Source of the DNA: Bifidobacterium breve
GTDB taxonomy: Bacteria; Actinomycetota; Thermoleophilia; Solirubrobacterales; Solirubrobacteraceae
DNA length: 64,000 nucleotides
Assembly: GCA_945878865.1 (NCBI GenBank)
Contig: CAMCUD010000016.1
Coordinates: 45,178 to 109,177, forward strand
Reading direction: 5' to 3'
A model generated the notes under the pieces. The model did not search any database, was not told where the DNA came from, and saw only the letters and a program-made list of their open reading frames with translations. A program made the translations under genes and the position numbers. How positions within the stretch are numbered: the first letter of the stretch is position 1; each line of letters opens with the position of its first letter. Below are positions 9,337 to 19,339 of this stretch, in pieces.

Positions 9337-10659
9337 GTGACCGAGATCCACGAGCGACTGGACGAGCTCAAGGAGCTCGGCCTGTTCCGTCGTATGCGCC
9401 TCGTCAGCGGGCCGCAGGGCCCGCGCGTCGTGCTGGACGGCAAGCCGGTGCTCCTGCTGTGCTCGAACAACTACCTCGGCCTGGCCGACCATCCCCGCGT
9501 GCGCGAGGCGGCCGCCGACGCCGCCATGCGCTGGGGTGTCGGCGCGGGCGCGTCGCGCCTCATCAGCGGGACGATGACGGTGCACCGCCGGCTCGAGGAG
9601 TCGCTCGCGATGTTCAAGGGGACCGAGACCGCGCTGCTGTTCGGCTCGGGCTACCTCGCGAACACCGGCGTCATCAGCGCGCTGGGCACCGAGGGCACCA
9701 TGATCTTCAGCGACGAGCTCAACCACGCGTCGCTCATCGACGGCTGCCGGCTCGCGCGCGGCGAGACCTTCGTCTACGCGCACGCCGATCTCGACCATCT
9801 CGAGTGGGGCCTGCAGCAGTCGCTGCGCGACGGCGACGGCCGCCGCGGCCGCACGCGCACGCCGCTCATCGTCACCGACAGCGTGTTCTCGATGGACGGC
9901 GACGTCGCGCCCCTGGAAGGCATCGTCGAGCTCGCCGAGCACTACGGCGCGCGGGTGATCGTCGACGAGGCGCACGGCACGGGCTGCATGGGCCCCGACG
10001 GCCGCGGCGCGGTCGCCGAGGCCGGCCTGGAGGGCCAGATCGACGTCGTCATCGGCACCCTGGGCAAGGCGCTGGGGTCCTACGGCGCGTTCGCGGCGTG
10101 CGACGCGCAGATGGCCGCGTACCTGACGAACACGTCGCGCTCGTTCATCTTCTCGACCGCGCCGCCGCCTCCCGCGGTGGCGGGCGCGATGGCGGCGCTC
10201 GAGCTCCTGTTCGAGCAGCCGCGCCGCGTGGAGCGCCTCCAGGCCAACGCCGCCGTCCTGCGCGACGAGCTGGCGAAGGAGGGCTTCGAGGTGGCGGGCT
10301 CCACGACGCAGATCGTCCCGCTGATCGTCGGCGAGGCCGACGTGGCGATGCGCGTCTGCGAGGCCGCGCTCGAGCGCGGCGTCTTCGCCCAGGCGATCCG
10401 GCCGCCGACGGTGCCCGAGGGCACGTCGCGCCTGCGTCTCGCCGTGATGGCGTCCCACACGAAGGACGAGTTGCGCGAGGCCGCCCGCGTCATGGGCAAG
10501 GCGGCGCTCGCAGCGGGCTGGCGGCCGTCCGCCGGCGTCCCGATCGCCGAGGCGCAGAGCCGCCCTTCCTCGCCCGACGCCAGCGGTGAGCCCCAGCCTC
10601 CCGCTCCGCGCGGCGGCATCTTCGACCAGCAGGCCGACTCGGTCGCCCGCGCCGCCTGA
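9337..10659 (+). CDS. bioF: 8-amino-7-oxononanoate synthase (KAPA synthase)
   Basis: A 440-residue PLP-dependent alpha-oxoamine synthase that condenses pimeloyl-thioester with L-alanine in biotin synthesis. Visible motifs are NNYLGLADHP, the substrate-binding GSGYLANTG, DELNHAS, VDEAHGTG and the PLP lysine K244 in IGTLGKALGSYG. The GTG start at 9337 follows GGGGAGG (9321-9327). The enzyme core ends near residue 395; the remaining 45 residues are a proline/serine-rich tail absent from typical BioF and perhaps disordered. Sister enzymes such as glycine C-acetyltransferase share the fold, but the bioB-bioD context settles the call. Confidence 0.93.
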   Translation: MTEIHERLDELKELGLFRRMRLVSGPQGPRVVLDGKPVLLLCSNNYLGLADHPRVREAAADAAMRWGVGAGASRLISGTMTVHRRLEESLAMFKGTETALLFGSGYLANTGVISALGTEGTMIFSDELNHASLIDGCRLARGETFVYAHADLDHLEWGLQQSLRDGDGRRGRTRTPLIVTDSVFSMDGDVAPLEGIVELAEHYGARVIVDEAHGTGCMGPDGRGAVAEAGLEGQIDVVIGTLGKALGSYGAFAACDAQMAAYLTNTSRSFIFSTAPPPPAVAGAMAALELLFEQPRRVERLQANAAVLRDELAKEGFEVAGSTTQIVPLIVGEADVAMRVCEAALERGVFAQAIRPPTVPEGTSRLRLAVMASHTKDELREAARVMGKAALAAGWRPSAGVPIAEAQSRPSSPDASGEPQPPAPRGGIFDQQADSVARAA

Positions 10660-10669
10660 CGCGGGGCTC

Positions 10670-11386
10670 GTGTACGACCCTGCCCCGGCCCACGCGCGCG
10701 GTCTCTTCGTCACCGCCACCGACACGGAGGTCGGCAAGACGTTCCTGGCCGGGGCGATCCTCGCCGCGCTCGTCGCCCGCGGGGAGCACGCCGTCCCGTA
10801 CAAACCGGTCGTCACCGGCGTGGACGAGCCCCAGCCCGACCTGCCGACGGATCCAGAGGTCCTCGCCGCGGCGGCAGGCGGCACACTCGACCCGCTCGAG
10901 GTCACGGCCTACCGCTTCGGTCCGGCCGTCTCACCGCACCTCGCCGCTGAGGAGCACGGCGAGCGCATCGAGGCCGCCGCGCTCATCCGGCGCGCCCGGG
11001 AGCTCGGGGAGGGCGCCGACGCCCTCATCGTCGAGGGCGCCGGCGGCCTCCTCGTCCCGCTGAACGACACGCTCGTCATGCGCGACCTCATGGTCATGCT
11101 CGGCCTGCCCGTCGTGATCGCCGCGCGCCCTGGCCTGGGCACCATCAATCACGTCCTGCTCACACTGGAATCGGCCCGCTCCGCCGGGCTCGACGTGCGT
11201 GGCGTGGTCCTCACCCCGTGGCCCGAGCATCCCACCGAGATGCAGCGCTCGAACCGGGACACGATCGCGATGCTCGGGGAGGTCGAGGTCACCACCCTGG
11301 CGCGCGCCGAGCATGCCACGCCCCGGGCGCTCGCGGCGGTCGGCCGGAGCCTGCCGCTCGACGCCTGGCTGCCGCCGCGAGGGTGA
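10670..11386 (+). CDS. bioD: ATP-dependent dethiobiotin synthetase
   Basis: A 238-residue P-loop enzyme that closes the ureido ring of dethiobiotin from DAPA, CO2 and ATP. It shows the family N-terminus GLFVTATDTEVGKTF (P-loop), KPVVTG (substrate-binding lysine) and EGAGGLLVPL. I chose the GTG at 10670, 11 nt after the bioF stop, because homologous N-termini begin just before the P-loop. An alternative GTG at 10586 would add 28 proline/serine-rich residues and overlap bioF by 74 nt. It ends the biotin operon; bioA is not in this window. Confidence 0.9.
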   Translation: MYDPAPAHARGLFVTATDTEVGKTFLAGAILAALVARGEHAVPYKPVVTGVDEPQPDLPTDPEVLAAAAGGTLDPLEVTAYRFGPAVSPHLAAEEHGERIEAAALIRRARELGEGADALIVEGAGGLLVPLNDTLVMRDLMVMLGLPVVIAARPGLGTINHVLLTLESARSAGLDVRGVVLTPWPEHPTEMQRSNRDTIAMLGEVEVTTLARAEHATPRALAAVGRSLPLDAWLPPRG

Positions 11387-11391
11387 CCGCG

Positions 11392-11410
11392 GCCCGCCGC
11401 CCAGGCGGGC
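11392..11410 (+). terminator. GC-rich hairpin after the biotin operon
   Basis: Perfect 7-bp dyad GCCCGCC (11392-11398), 5-nt loop, GGCGGGC (11404-11410), starting 6 nt after the bioD stop. There is no T-tract, so termination would be weak or aided by other factors. Confidence 0.4.
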
Positions 11411-11458
11411 GACCGGGACCGCCGCGCCGGACAGAGGCGTATGGTCGGCGGTACGCAC

Positions 11459-12883
11459 ATGGTTCCCGATGCCTCAGATCCAGGCGGCAACGCCGCCGTC
11501 GTCGTCCAGGCGCTGGTGGCCGCCTTCAGGTCGCGCGACGTCGACGACGCGATGCGCGTCATGACCGACGACGTCCGGCTCGAGGGGTTCCTGCTCGCGC
11601 AGCTCTCCGGCCGCTACGAGCCCTACGTCGGGCGTGAGGGGCTCGAGGAGTACCTCGGGGACATGCAGCGGGTCTGGGAGGAGATGCGGGTGACGCCGCT
11701 GCGCCTCGAGGAGACCGGGCCGGACACCGTCGTCTTCGAGGGCGTCGTCCACGGGAAGATCGGCGTCGAGGACCTCAGCCGCCCACTGCACCTCGAGTTC
11801 ACCCTGCGCGACGGTCTCGTCGCCCGGGTCGTGCGCGGCCCCGCCGAGCCGCATCCGCCGCATCGTATGGTGGGCGACTCCACCCGCGGCGACGGAGGCA
11901 CGATGCAGCAGCGCACCCTCGGACAGGACGGTCTCACCGTCGCGGCCCTCGGCCTCGGCTGCATGGGCATGTCGGAGTTCTACGGCCCGGGCGACCGCGC
12001 GGAGTCCATCGCGACGATCCACCGCGCGCTCGATCTGGGCGCGAACTTCCTCGACACCGCCGACATGTACGGCCGCGGCGAGAACGAGCGCCTCGTCGGT
12101 GAGGCGCTGGCGGGCGGGCGCCGCGAGCAGGCGGTCGTCGCGACGAAGTTCGGGATCGTCCGCGGCGAGAACCCGTTCGACCGCCGCATCGACAACAGTG
12201 CCGCCTACATCAAGGAGGCGTGCGAGGCCTCGCTGCAGCGCCTGGGCATCGACCACATCGACCTGTACTACGCCCATCGCCGCGACACCTCCGTGCCGAT
12301 CGAGGAGACGGTCGGCGCGATGGCGGAGCTCGTGGCCGAGGGCAAGGTGCGCCACCTCGGGCTCAGCGAGGTCAGCGCGGAGACGCTGCGCGCCGCCTGC
12401 GCCGTCCACCCGATCGCGGCGCTGCAGAGCGAGTGGTCGCTGTGGACGCGCGGCCTGGAGGGCGAGATCGTCCCGGCGGCCCGCGAGCTCGGGGTCGGCC
12501 TCGTGCCGTACTCGCCGATCGGCCGCGGGTTCCTCACGGGCACCATCCGGTCGCGCGACGACCTCGATCCCACGGACTTCCGCCGGCACGCGCCGCGCTT
12601 TCAGGACGAGAACCTCGACGCCAACCTGGAGATCGTCGACAAGGTCCGCGCGATCGCCGAAGAGGTGGGCGCCAGCCCGGTCCAGGTGGCGCTGGCGTGG
12701 CTGCTCGCCCAGGGCGACGACGTCGTGCCGATCCCCGGGACGAAGCGGGTCCGGTACCTCGAGGAGAACCTCGCCGCGCTCGACGTCGAGCTCAGCGACG
12801 CCCAGCTAGCCGAGCTCGACGCGCTGCAGCCGCCGTCAGGTGAGCGCTACGACCCGGGCGGCATGGCGAACGTGGAGCTGTAG
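11459..12883 (+). CDS. SnoaL-like domain fused in frame to an aldo/keto reductase
   Basis: One uninterrupted frame encodes about 474 residues. Residues 1-130 look like a SnoaL/NTF2-like fold ([39 protein letters not shown]). After a short linker a full aldo/keto reductase begins at the ATG at 11903 ([20 protein letters not shown]). It has the AKR tetrad: D51 and Y56 of [12 protein letters not shown]82 of ATKFG, and the His of DLYYAHRRD (numbered from 11903). The junction contains what looks like a normal gene start: TATGGT at 11866-11871 and GGAGG 5 nt before 11903. So either this is a genuine fusion or the reductase is also made separately. Another in-frame ATG at 11441 lies inside a TATGGT box, so 11459 is preferred. 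Confidence 0.7.
   Translation: MVPDASDPGGNAAVVVQALVAAFRSRDVDDAMRVMTDDVRLEGFLLAQLSGRYEPYVGREGLEEYLGDMQRVWEEMRVTPLRLEETGPDTVVFEGVVHGKIGVEDLSRPLHLEFTLRDGLVARVVRGPAEPHPPHRMVGDSTRGDGGTMQQRTLGQDGLTVAALGLGCMGMSEFYGPGDRAESIATIHRALDLGANFLDTADMYGRGENERLVGEALAGGRREQAVVATKFGIVRGENPFDRRIDNSAAYIKEACEASLQRLGIDHIDLYYAHRRDTSVPIEETVGAMAELVAEGKVRHLGLSEVSAETLRAACAVHPIAALQSEWSLWTRGLEGEIVPAARELGVGLVPYSPIGRGFLTGTIRSRDDLDPTDFRRHAPRFQDENLDANLEIVDKVRAIAEEVGASPVQVALAWLLAQGDDVVPIPGTKRVRYLEENLAALDVELSDAQLAELDALQPPSGERYDPGGMANVEL
11866..11871 (+). promoter_or_regulatory. Possible internal promoter box (TATGGT) before the reductase domain
   Basis: TATGGT occurs at 11866-11871, 31 nt before the internal ATG at 11903, which also has a GGAGG ribosome binding site. 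The identical hexamer occurs at 11440-11445, 13 nt before the upstream ATG at 11459. The same box before each domain suggests that two formerly separate transcription units were joined. Confidence 0.35.
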
Positions 12884-14779
12884 TCAGCCGACGAACGGCA
12901 GGAAGCCCACCGGCGTGAGCCCTTCGATGCGGTGGGTGGCCACGCCGAGGTCGGAGACCGTGAGCACCCGGTCGCCGACCACGACGGCGCGCTCGACCGG
13001 GGCACGGTCCCACTCCGGGCCGTGCGTGATCCGTCCGACCTCGATCAGCCCTTCGGCCCCCCCGGCGCGCAGCCCGACCATCCCGTTGTCGGCGCGGCCC
13101 ACGTTCGGGTCCCAGTCGGAGAAGGGCAGCAGCGCGAGCTTGGCCTTCGCCCACCACAGGAACGCGTGCGGATCGAACTCGGCCGCAGATGCCGCCGCCC
13201 CGAGCGACGCCTGGTGCAGGCGGACGGGCCGTGCCGGGTCGCGGACGTCGAACACCGAGACCTGCGCCCCGGTCCGCCGGCCCTCAGGCGTCGCGTCCTG
13301 GCCGACGCCGAGCAGCAGCCCGTCGCCGATCGGGTGCAGGTAGGCCGAGTACCCCGGGATCTTCAGCTCGCCGGCGACCCGCGGCCGGGTCGGGTCGGCG
13401 AGGTCCACGGTGTACAGCGGGTCGACCTGGCGGAACGTCACGAGGTAGGCCGCGTCGTCGATGAATCGCGCCGCATAGATCCGCTCGTTGCGCCCCAGGC
13501 CGCCGACGCGACCGACCTGCTGCAGCGCGCCGCCGCGCTGGCGCAGCACGGTGACCGCGCTGCGGGATTCCCGCGCCGCGGGATCCTCAGAGAGCCATTG
13601 CGGCTCCTCCGTGGAGGCGACGCGCAGGTCACCGCGGTACTCCGAGAGCGCGTACTGGTTGAGCACGAAGCCGGTGACGTCACCGCTCGCGGAGTACGTC
13701 GTCTGGCCGGGCACGGTGGTGTCGAAGCGGTGGATCTCCGTGCGACTGGCCTCGGGGACGTCGCCCGGCGCGAGCGCGGTGGCTCTGCGGCTGGCGACGT
13801 ACAGGCCGGTCGGCGACGCGTAGACGACCTGGGCGCCGGCGAGCACCGCATCGCGGTCGACGTCGAACAGCCCGCGGTCCAGGTCGATGCTCAGGACGGT
13901 CAGCAGGTCGTTGCCCGAGTACGCGGCCGGGTGGCGCACGGCCGCGCACGGCACGAGCGCACGGCGGAAGGTGCGGCGGGTGATGCGGCTGCGCAGCACG
14001 GTCCGCGGGACGAACGCCGAGAGCCGTGGCTGCGTCTTGGCGGACGCCGCGACCGCGGTCGGCGACGACGGCTGCTCCAGGCTCGGCGGGCTGGAGATCA
14101 CCACGCGCGCGGTGCCGCCGGTCAGGCGGGCGGTCACAGCGATGCCGGGGACCTCCATCGTCCGGGCGATCCGCATCGCCGCCGGATCCGTCGCGTCGAC
14201 CTCGGTGAGCTGGGTCGCGCCCGAGCCGGGTACCGCGACCGTCGCCGCCACGGCGCCCATCGCCGGCGCCGCGGAGATCGCCAGGACGCGCGACCCGCGC
14301 AGGAGGATCTCGGCCGGTCCGCCGAGGGTGACCCGGCCGAGGACCCGGGGGCTGTCCCCCGTGATGTCGTACGCGCGCAGCTCCGAGCCGGCGACCACGT
14401 ACAGGCGCCGGCCGTCGGTCTTGACGACGTCCGGCTCGTCGATGCCCTGCTCCTGGACGTTCGTGCCAGAGAAGTCCTCGCCCTCCACCGGTGCGGACTC
14501 CGACGCGGCGGCCGGCGCCGCCGCGGCGATGGGCATGTCGCCCGGGGACGCCGGCGGCGGCTCGGCCAGGGCGGGCCGCGGCCCCACCGAGCCGGGAGCG
14601 CGCATCGCGGTGACCTGGGGGCTGACCGCCGGGCGGCGCAGGTTGCGGCGCGCGTAGCCGACGAGGTCGTCACACGACGTGAAAGCGGGGAGGTCCGATG
14701 AGGGCGCCGCGGTCGCACCCGCCGGGACGAGCGCGGGACTGGCCGCGACGGCGGCGAGCAGCACAGCGACCCGGCGCAT
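12884..14779 (-). CDS. Secreted beta-propeller domain protein
   Basis: A 631-residue exported protein starting with MRRVAVLLAAVAASPALVPAG (signal peptide), then SSDLPAFTSCDDLVGYARRN. From about residue 130 it shows repeats of the prokaryotic beta-propeller family (FSGTNVQEQGIDEPDVVKTD, RIYAARFIDDAAYLVTFRQV and GYSAYLHPIGDGLLLGVGQD segments). This family carries no known catalytic residues and its role is unclear. The ATG at 14779 is chosen because it forms a TGATG overlap with the stop of the upstream spermidine-synthase-like gene; both are probably cotranscribed. Its stop directly abuts the stop of the convergent SnoaL-AKR fusion, with no spacer. Confidence 0.8.
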   Translation of the reverse strand: MRRVAVLLAAVAASPALVPAGATAAPSSDLPAFTSCDDLVGYARRNLRRPAVSPQVTAMRAPGSVGPRPALAEPPPASPGDMPIAAAAPAAASESAPVEGEDFSGTNVQEQGIDEPDVVKTDGRRLYVVAGSELRAYDITGDSPRVLGRVTLGGPAEILLRGSRVLAISAAPAMGAVAATVAVPGSGATQLTEVDATDPAAMRIARTMEVPGIAVTARLTGGTARVVISSPPSLEQPSSPTAVAASAKTQPRLSAFVPRTVLRSRITRRTFRRALVPCAAVRHPAAYSGNDLLTVLSIDLDRGLFDVDRDAVLAGAQVVYASPTGLYVASRRATALAPGDVPEASRTEIHRFDTTVPGQTTYSASGDVTGFVLNQYALSEYRGDLRVASTEEPQWLSEDPAARESRSAVTVLRQRGGALQQVGRVGGLGRNERIYAARFIDDAAYLVTFRQVDPLYTVDLADPTRPRVAGELKIPGYSAYLHPIGDGLLLGVGQDATPEGRRTGAQVSVFDVRDPARPVRLHQASLGAAASAAEFDPHAFLWWAKAKLALLPFSDWDPNVGRADNGMVGLRAGGAEGLIEVGRITHGPEWDRAPVERAVVVGDRVLTVSDLGVATHRIEGLTPVGFLPFVG

Positions 14780-16287
14780 CAGCCGCCGTCTCCCGCCGCG
14801 AACTCCACGATCGACGTGTCGACCAGCCATTCGACGGGCGCGCGGTCGTCCGTGTAGACCGTTCCGCCCTTGAGCGGGGGCGCGATACGCGCCGCCGCCT
14901 CCCGGGCACGCGGGCGCACCTCAGGCGGAAGCGTGGGCACGGCCGCGGCGAGCTTGGCCGCGGAGGCGTCGCCGTTCGTGCCGAGCAGGATCGTGTTCAC
15001 GTCCTCAGCGGGGTCGCGCAGCACCGTCGCAAACGTCGCCCCCATGGTCGCGCTGAGGACCTGCTCGAGCTCGTCGTTGCCCTCGACGTGTCCGACGTTG
15101 ACGAGCACCACGCCGCCGGGCCGCAGCCGGTCGGCGGCCAGCTGGAAGAACTCCTTCGTCGTGAGATAGAAGGGGATGTACGGCTGGCGGTAGGCGTCGA
15201 CGAAGATCGCGTCGTAGCGCTGGTCGGTCTGGCGCAGGAACGGCCGAGCGTCGTCCGTGTACGCCGTCATCCGCGGGTTGTCGAGGTCGAAGTAGCGCCG
15301 GCCGATGTCGGTGAGCTCCCCGTCGATCTCGACCGCGTCGACGGCGGTCTGCGGGTACAGCGCGCCGTACGCCCGCGCAACGGTCCCTCCCGCGTTGCCG
15401 AGGATCGCGATGCGCGCGGGCGGCCCGTCGAGCGCGGCGAACGGGGCGACCAGGAACTCGTCCCAGTAGTTGTCGGTCAGGACCGTGCCCGGCCGGGTGA
15501 TCGAGTGCACCGCCTGCCCCTCGTTGAGCTCGAGCAACCGGCTGCCGTCGTCGCGCTGCACGACGCGCGCGTACTGGTACTCGGTGTCCGCGTCGAAGAT
15601 GACCTTCCCGTTCTCGGTCTCGGCCTTGACGATGCCGACCGGCACGGCCATGAGCGCGATGAGGATCACCGGCACGATCATCCAGCGCGCGCGGGCCAGG
15701 CCGACGACGGCCACCACCGCGAGCAGGATCGCGTAGGTCAGGAACGTGCGGCGGGTCCCGACCAGCGGGATGAGCAGGAGCGCTGAGGTGAAGGTCCCCG
15801 CCAGCGAGCCCACGGTGGAGATCGCGTAGAGCCGCCCGGAGACGCGGCCGGCCTCGGTGACGTCTTCGACCGCGAGGCGGATGGCGTAGGGCGCGACCAT
15901 CCCGAGCACGAGGATCGGCGTGGCGACGAGCACGAGTACGGCCACGAGCGACCCGACGAACGCGCCGGCCTCGATCGAGTCGAGCGCGTTGACCGCCGCG
16001 TCGAGGAACGGACCGGAGACGAACGGCACGACCCCGACGAGCACGGCGCCCACCAGCACGATGGCGTAGAGCCCCTGGAACGTCGGGTCGCGGTCGGCGC
16101 GGCGTCCGCCGAGCCAGTACCCGATCGAGAGCGCGACGAGGACGACGCCGATCGTGTTCGCCCAGATGATCGTGGACGCGCCGAAATACGGGGCGAGCAG
16201 CCGCGCAGCCGCGATCTCGGCGCCCAGCGTCGCCAGGCCGACCACGCCCACGACGACCTCGAGCGGGACAGCTTGGGCGCGGCGCAT
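14779..16287 (-). CDS. Polytopic membrane protein with C-terminal spermidine-synthase-like domain
   Basis: A 502-residue protein. Residues 1-225 hold about seven hydrophobic helices (for example PLEVVVGVVGLATLGAEIAA and LVAVLVLVATPILVLGMVAP). Residues 250-480 form a Rossmann-like aminopropyltransferase/methyltransferase fold with ARIAILGNAGGTVARAYG and VDAVEIDGELTDIGRRYF, as in spermine/spermidine synthases. Such membrane-fused proteins are common in bacteria, but polyamine synthesis has not been shown for most, so the reaction is uncertain. Minus-strand TATCGT (16296-16301) lies 8 nt before the ATG, suggesting a leaderless mRNA. Forms an operon with the beta-propeller gene. Confidence 0.8.
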   Translation of the reverse strand: MRRAQAVPLEVVVGVVGLATLGAEIAAARLLAPYFGASTIIWANTIGVVLVALSIGYWLGGRRADRDPTFQGLYAIVLVGAVLVGVVPFVSGPFLDAAVNALDSIEAGAFVGSLVAVLVLVATPILVLGMVAPYAIRLAVEDVTEAGRVSGRLYAISTVGSLAGTFTSALLLIPLVGTRRTFLTYAILLAVVAVVGLARARWMIVPVILIALMAVPVGIVKAETENGKVIFDADTEYQYARVVQRDDGSRLLELNEGQAVHSITRPGTVLTDNYWDEFLVAPFAALDGPPARIAILGNAGGTVARAYGALYPQTAVDAVEIDGELTDIGRRYFDLDNPRMTAYTDDARPFLRQTDQRYDAIFVDAYRQPYIPFYLTTKEFFQLAADRLRPGGVVLVNVGHVEGNDELEQVLSATMGATFATVLRDPAEDVNTILLGTNGDASAAKLAAAVPTLPPEVRPRAREAAARIAPPLKGGTVYTDDRAPVEWLVDTSIVEFAAGDGG

Positions 16288-16295
16288 TCGTCTTC

Positions 16296-16301
16296 ACGAT
16301 A
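16296..16301 (-). promoter_or_regulatory. Candidate -10 box (TATCGT) for the spermidine-synthase-like operon
   Basis: Read on the minus strand, TATCGT ends 8 nt before the ATG at 16287 with no ribosome binding site between. The short divergent region to the AAA ATPase also holds a GGCACG/CGTGCC dyad (16318-16334) next to that gene's GGAGAGG ribosome binding site. Confidence 0.4.
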
Positions 16302-16346
16302 CGGATCCGGGTCAACGGGCACGGGCGTCGTGCCGATGGAGAGGCC

Positions 16347-17889
<1,543 letters not shown>

Positions 17890-17900
<11 letters not shown>

Positions 17901-18354
17901 GGCTGCGGAGCGCCGCGGCGGCGCCCAGGAGCCCGGCGGCGGTGACGGCCAGCGACCGGGTCGTCTTCAGGACCCGATCGGGATCCGGGATGGCGCGGAA
18001 CCGGGCGCCATCGGGACCGACCTCGATGTAGCCCACCGGTGTGGCGTCGACCGCCCCACCGCCGCCCTGGCCCTCGTCGGCCGGGCCGTTGCCGAAGCCG
18101 CCCGCGACACGGACGCGCGCGACGGGGACGATCGTGAGATCACCGCCGGTGACGGGCTTGCCGTAGCACAGGCGCGCGCCGCTCATCCGGGCGAGGAGGC
18201 GACGCGGGGTGAGGCCCTGGGCAGGTGCCGGGATGTCGGCGGGAGCCTCGACGGGCTCGGCGGTGAAGACCGGGGTGGCCGGGACGGACGAGCGCTTCTT
18301 CTTGGCTTTCGGCGTGTCGCCCTTGGCCTTGCGCTTGTCCTTGTCCTTGGCCAC
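17890..18354 (-). CDS. GerW/YtfJ-family (sporulation protein-like) protein
   Basis: A 154-residue protein with a Lys-rich N-terminus (VAKDKDKRKAKGDTPKAKKK). Its core matches the YtfJ/GerW family: ARLCYGKPVTGGDLTIVPVARV, a glycine-rich loop (GGFGNGPADEGQGGGG) and TPVGYIEVGPDGARFRAIPD. The C-terminus is hydrophobic (SLAVTAAGLLGAAAALRSL) and may be a membrane anchor. The family was named for a Bacillus spore protein but is widespread in non-spore-forming actinobacteria with unknown role. The GTG at 18354 is supported by GAGGA 9 nt upstream and lies 5 nt after the rubredoxin stop, so the two form an operon. Confidence 0.75.
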
Positions 18355-18359
18355 GCGGA

Positions 18360-18524
18360 TCAGTCCTCGTACGGCGTGAAGTCGCGCTTGCGCGCACCGC
18401 ACACCGGGCAGAACCAGGTGTCCGGGATGTCCTCGAACGCGGTGCCGGCGGGGATGCCACCGTCCGGGTCGCCCTCTTCCGGGTCGTAGATGTACCCGCA
18501 GGCCTCGCAGATCCAACGTGTCAT
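18360..18524 (-). CDS. Rubredoxin (54 residues)
   Basis: A very short gene reading [18 protein letters not shown] at the start and [15 protein letters not shown] near the end. The two CxxCG knuckles (C6, C9 and C39, C42) bind a single iron in the classical rubredoxin fold, and [20 protein letters not shown] is the conserved linker. Rubredoxins are small cytosolic electron carriers, for example for alkane hydroxylases or oxidative-stress reductases; no partner is adjacent. Its stop is 5 nt from the GTG of the YtfJ-like gene. A 12-bp palindrome (18566-18577) lies in the divergent region upstream. Confidence 0.93.
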   Translation of the reverse strand: MTRWICEACGYIYDPEEGDPDGGIPAGTAFEDIPDTWFCPVCGARKRDFTPYED

Positions 18525-18565
18525 GCCCGGGAGCGTAGAGATCCGGCCCCGCGCGTGCCTCCTGG

Positions 18566-18577
18566 CTGGCCGGCCAG
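18566..18577. promoter_or_regulatory. 12-bp perfect palindrome between rubredoxin and Nudix genes
   Basis: CTGGCCGGCCAG is a perfect palindrome centred between the divergent starts (18524 minus and 18620 plus). It is nested in a second dyad, TCCTGGC/GCCAGGA (18560-18579). Its position suits a shared operator; a chance GC-rich palindrome is possible. Confidence 0.4.
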
Positions 18578-18606
18578 GATCGGCGCGTCGCCGCCCGACG
18601 CGCCGG

Positions 18607-18612
18607 TAGGGT
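18607..18612 (+). promoter_or_regulatory. Candidate -10 box (TAGGGT) for the Nudix gene
   Basis: TAGGGT ends 7 nt before the ATG at 18620 and there is no ribosome binding site, consistent with a leaderless transcript. Confidence 0.45.
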
Positions 18613-18619
18613 TCCCGGC

Positions 18620-19249
18620 ATGTCGAGGGTCGGAGAGCCGGGACAGGAGCTTGCTGGCGCCGAGGTCGCGACGCCGCGCCAGGCGGCCTCGATCATCCTG
18701 CTGCGCGGCGGTGACGACGCACTCGAGCTGCTGCTCGTCCAGCGCACCCCGCACGCGCGGTTCATGGGCGGCGTCTGGGTCTTTCCCGGCGGCGCGGTGG
18801 ACGCGGGCGAGGGTGAGGGCGATACGGCGCACCGCACGGCGGCCGTGCGCGAGCTCGAGGAGGAGGCAGGGATCGGCGGCATCGCGCCGGCCGCGCTCGT
18901 GAAGTACAGCCAGTGGATCACGCCCCGGGAAGTCAAGATCCGCTTCGACACGCACTTCTTCCTCGCCGAGGCGCCGGCCGGCGCCGACCCCGTGATCGAC
19001 GGCGAGGAGATCGTCGACCACCGATGGTTCTCCCCCGCGGAAGCGCTGCGGGCGGGCGAAGCCGGCGAGATCGACCTCGTCTTTCCCACCATCAAGCATC
19101 TCGAGCAGTTCTCGACGTTCCCGTCGGCCGCCGCGCTGCTCGCGCACGCTGCCGCGAGCGAGGTCGTCCCCGTGCTGCCGAAAGTCATCATGGGCGGAGA
19201 GACCGCCCGGGTGGTGCTGCCCGGAGAACCGGGCTACGAAGCGGCCTGA
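18620..19249 (+). CDS. Nudix hydrolase, NUDT19-like
   Basis: A 209-residue pyrophosphohydrolase. The fold begins with [20 protein letters not shown], then [17 protein letters not shown] and RELEEEAGI. The Nudix box is recognisable (G58...E64, R77-E78-L79-x-E81-E82-x-G84) but holds 12 instead of 7 residues between the first Glu and the RE, so it is GX5EX12REUXEEXGU. Large insertions in this box are known in the NUDT19 branch, some of which hydrolyse CoA derivatives; the substrate here is not determined. A perfect 14-bp palindrome (19251-19264) follows the stop. Confidence 0.85.
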   Translation: MSRVGEPGQELAGAEVATPRQAASIILLRGGDDALELLLVQRTPHARFMGGVWVFPGGAVDAGEGEGDTAHRTAAVRELEEEAGIGGIAPAALVKYSQWITPREVKIRFDTHFFLAEAPAGADPVIDGEEIVDHRWFSPAEALRAGEAGEIDLVFPTIKHLEQFSTFPSAAALLAHAAASEVVPVLPKVIMGGETARVVLPGEPGYEAA

Positions 19250-19250
19250 G

Positions 19251-19264
19251 CCGCCCGCGGGCGG
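19251..19264. terminator. Perfect 14-bp GC palindrome after the Nudix gene
   Basis: CCGCCCGCGGGCGG starts 1 nt after the Nudix stop codon. It could form a hairpin only with some stem opening at the centre; there is no T-run, so it is a weak terminator candidate. Confidence 0.3.
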
Positions 19265-19267
19265 TGG

Positions 19268-19317
19268 TACGTTGTGAATTCGCGGAGAAAGTCCGCGACT
19301 TCCGCCTCCGGTACCGG
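19268..19317 (+). promoter_or_regulatory. Promoter and structured leader of the sigma-facter-like gene
   Basis: TACGTT (19268-19273) is a possible -10 box. The roughly 60-nt leader before the GTG at 19340 carries a hairpin CGCGGA-GAAAG-TCCGCG (19281-19297) and a palindrome CCGGTACCGG (19308-19317). Unlike neighbouring genes, this one seems to have a real, foldable 5'-UTR. Confidence 0.35.
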
Positions 19318-19339
19318 TTAAGAGCCCCGGAGCAAGCTT

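Noticed and set aside
10586..10669. Longer bioD start at GTG 10586
   Set aside because: It would add a Pro/Ser-rich stretch encoded within bioF and absent from the dethiobiotin synthetase family; GTG 10670 places the P-loop at the usual distance.
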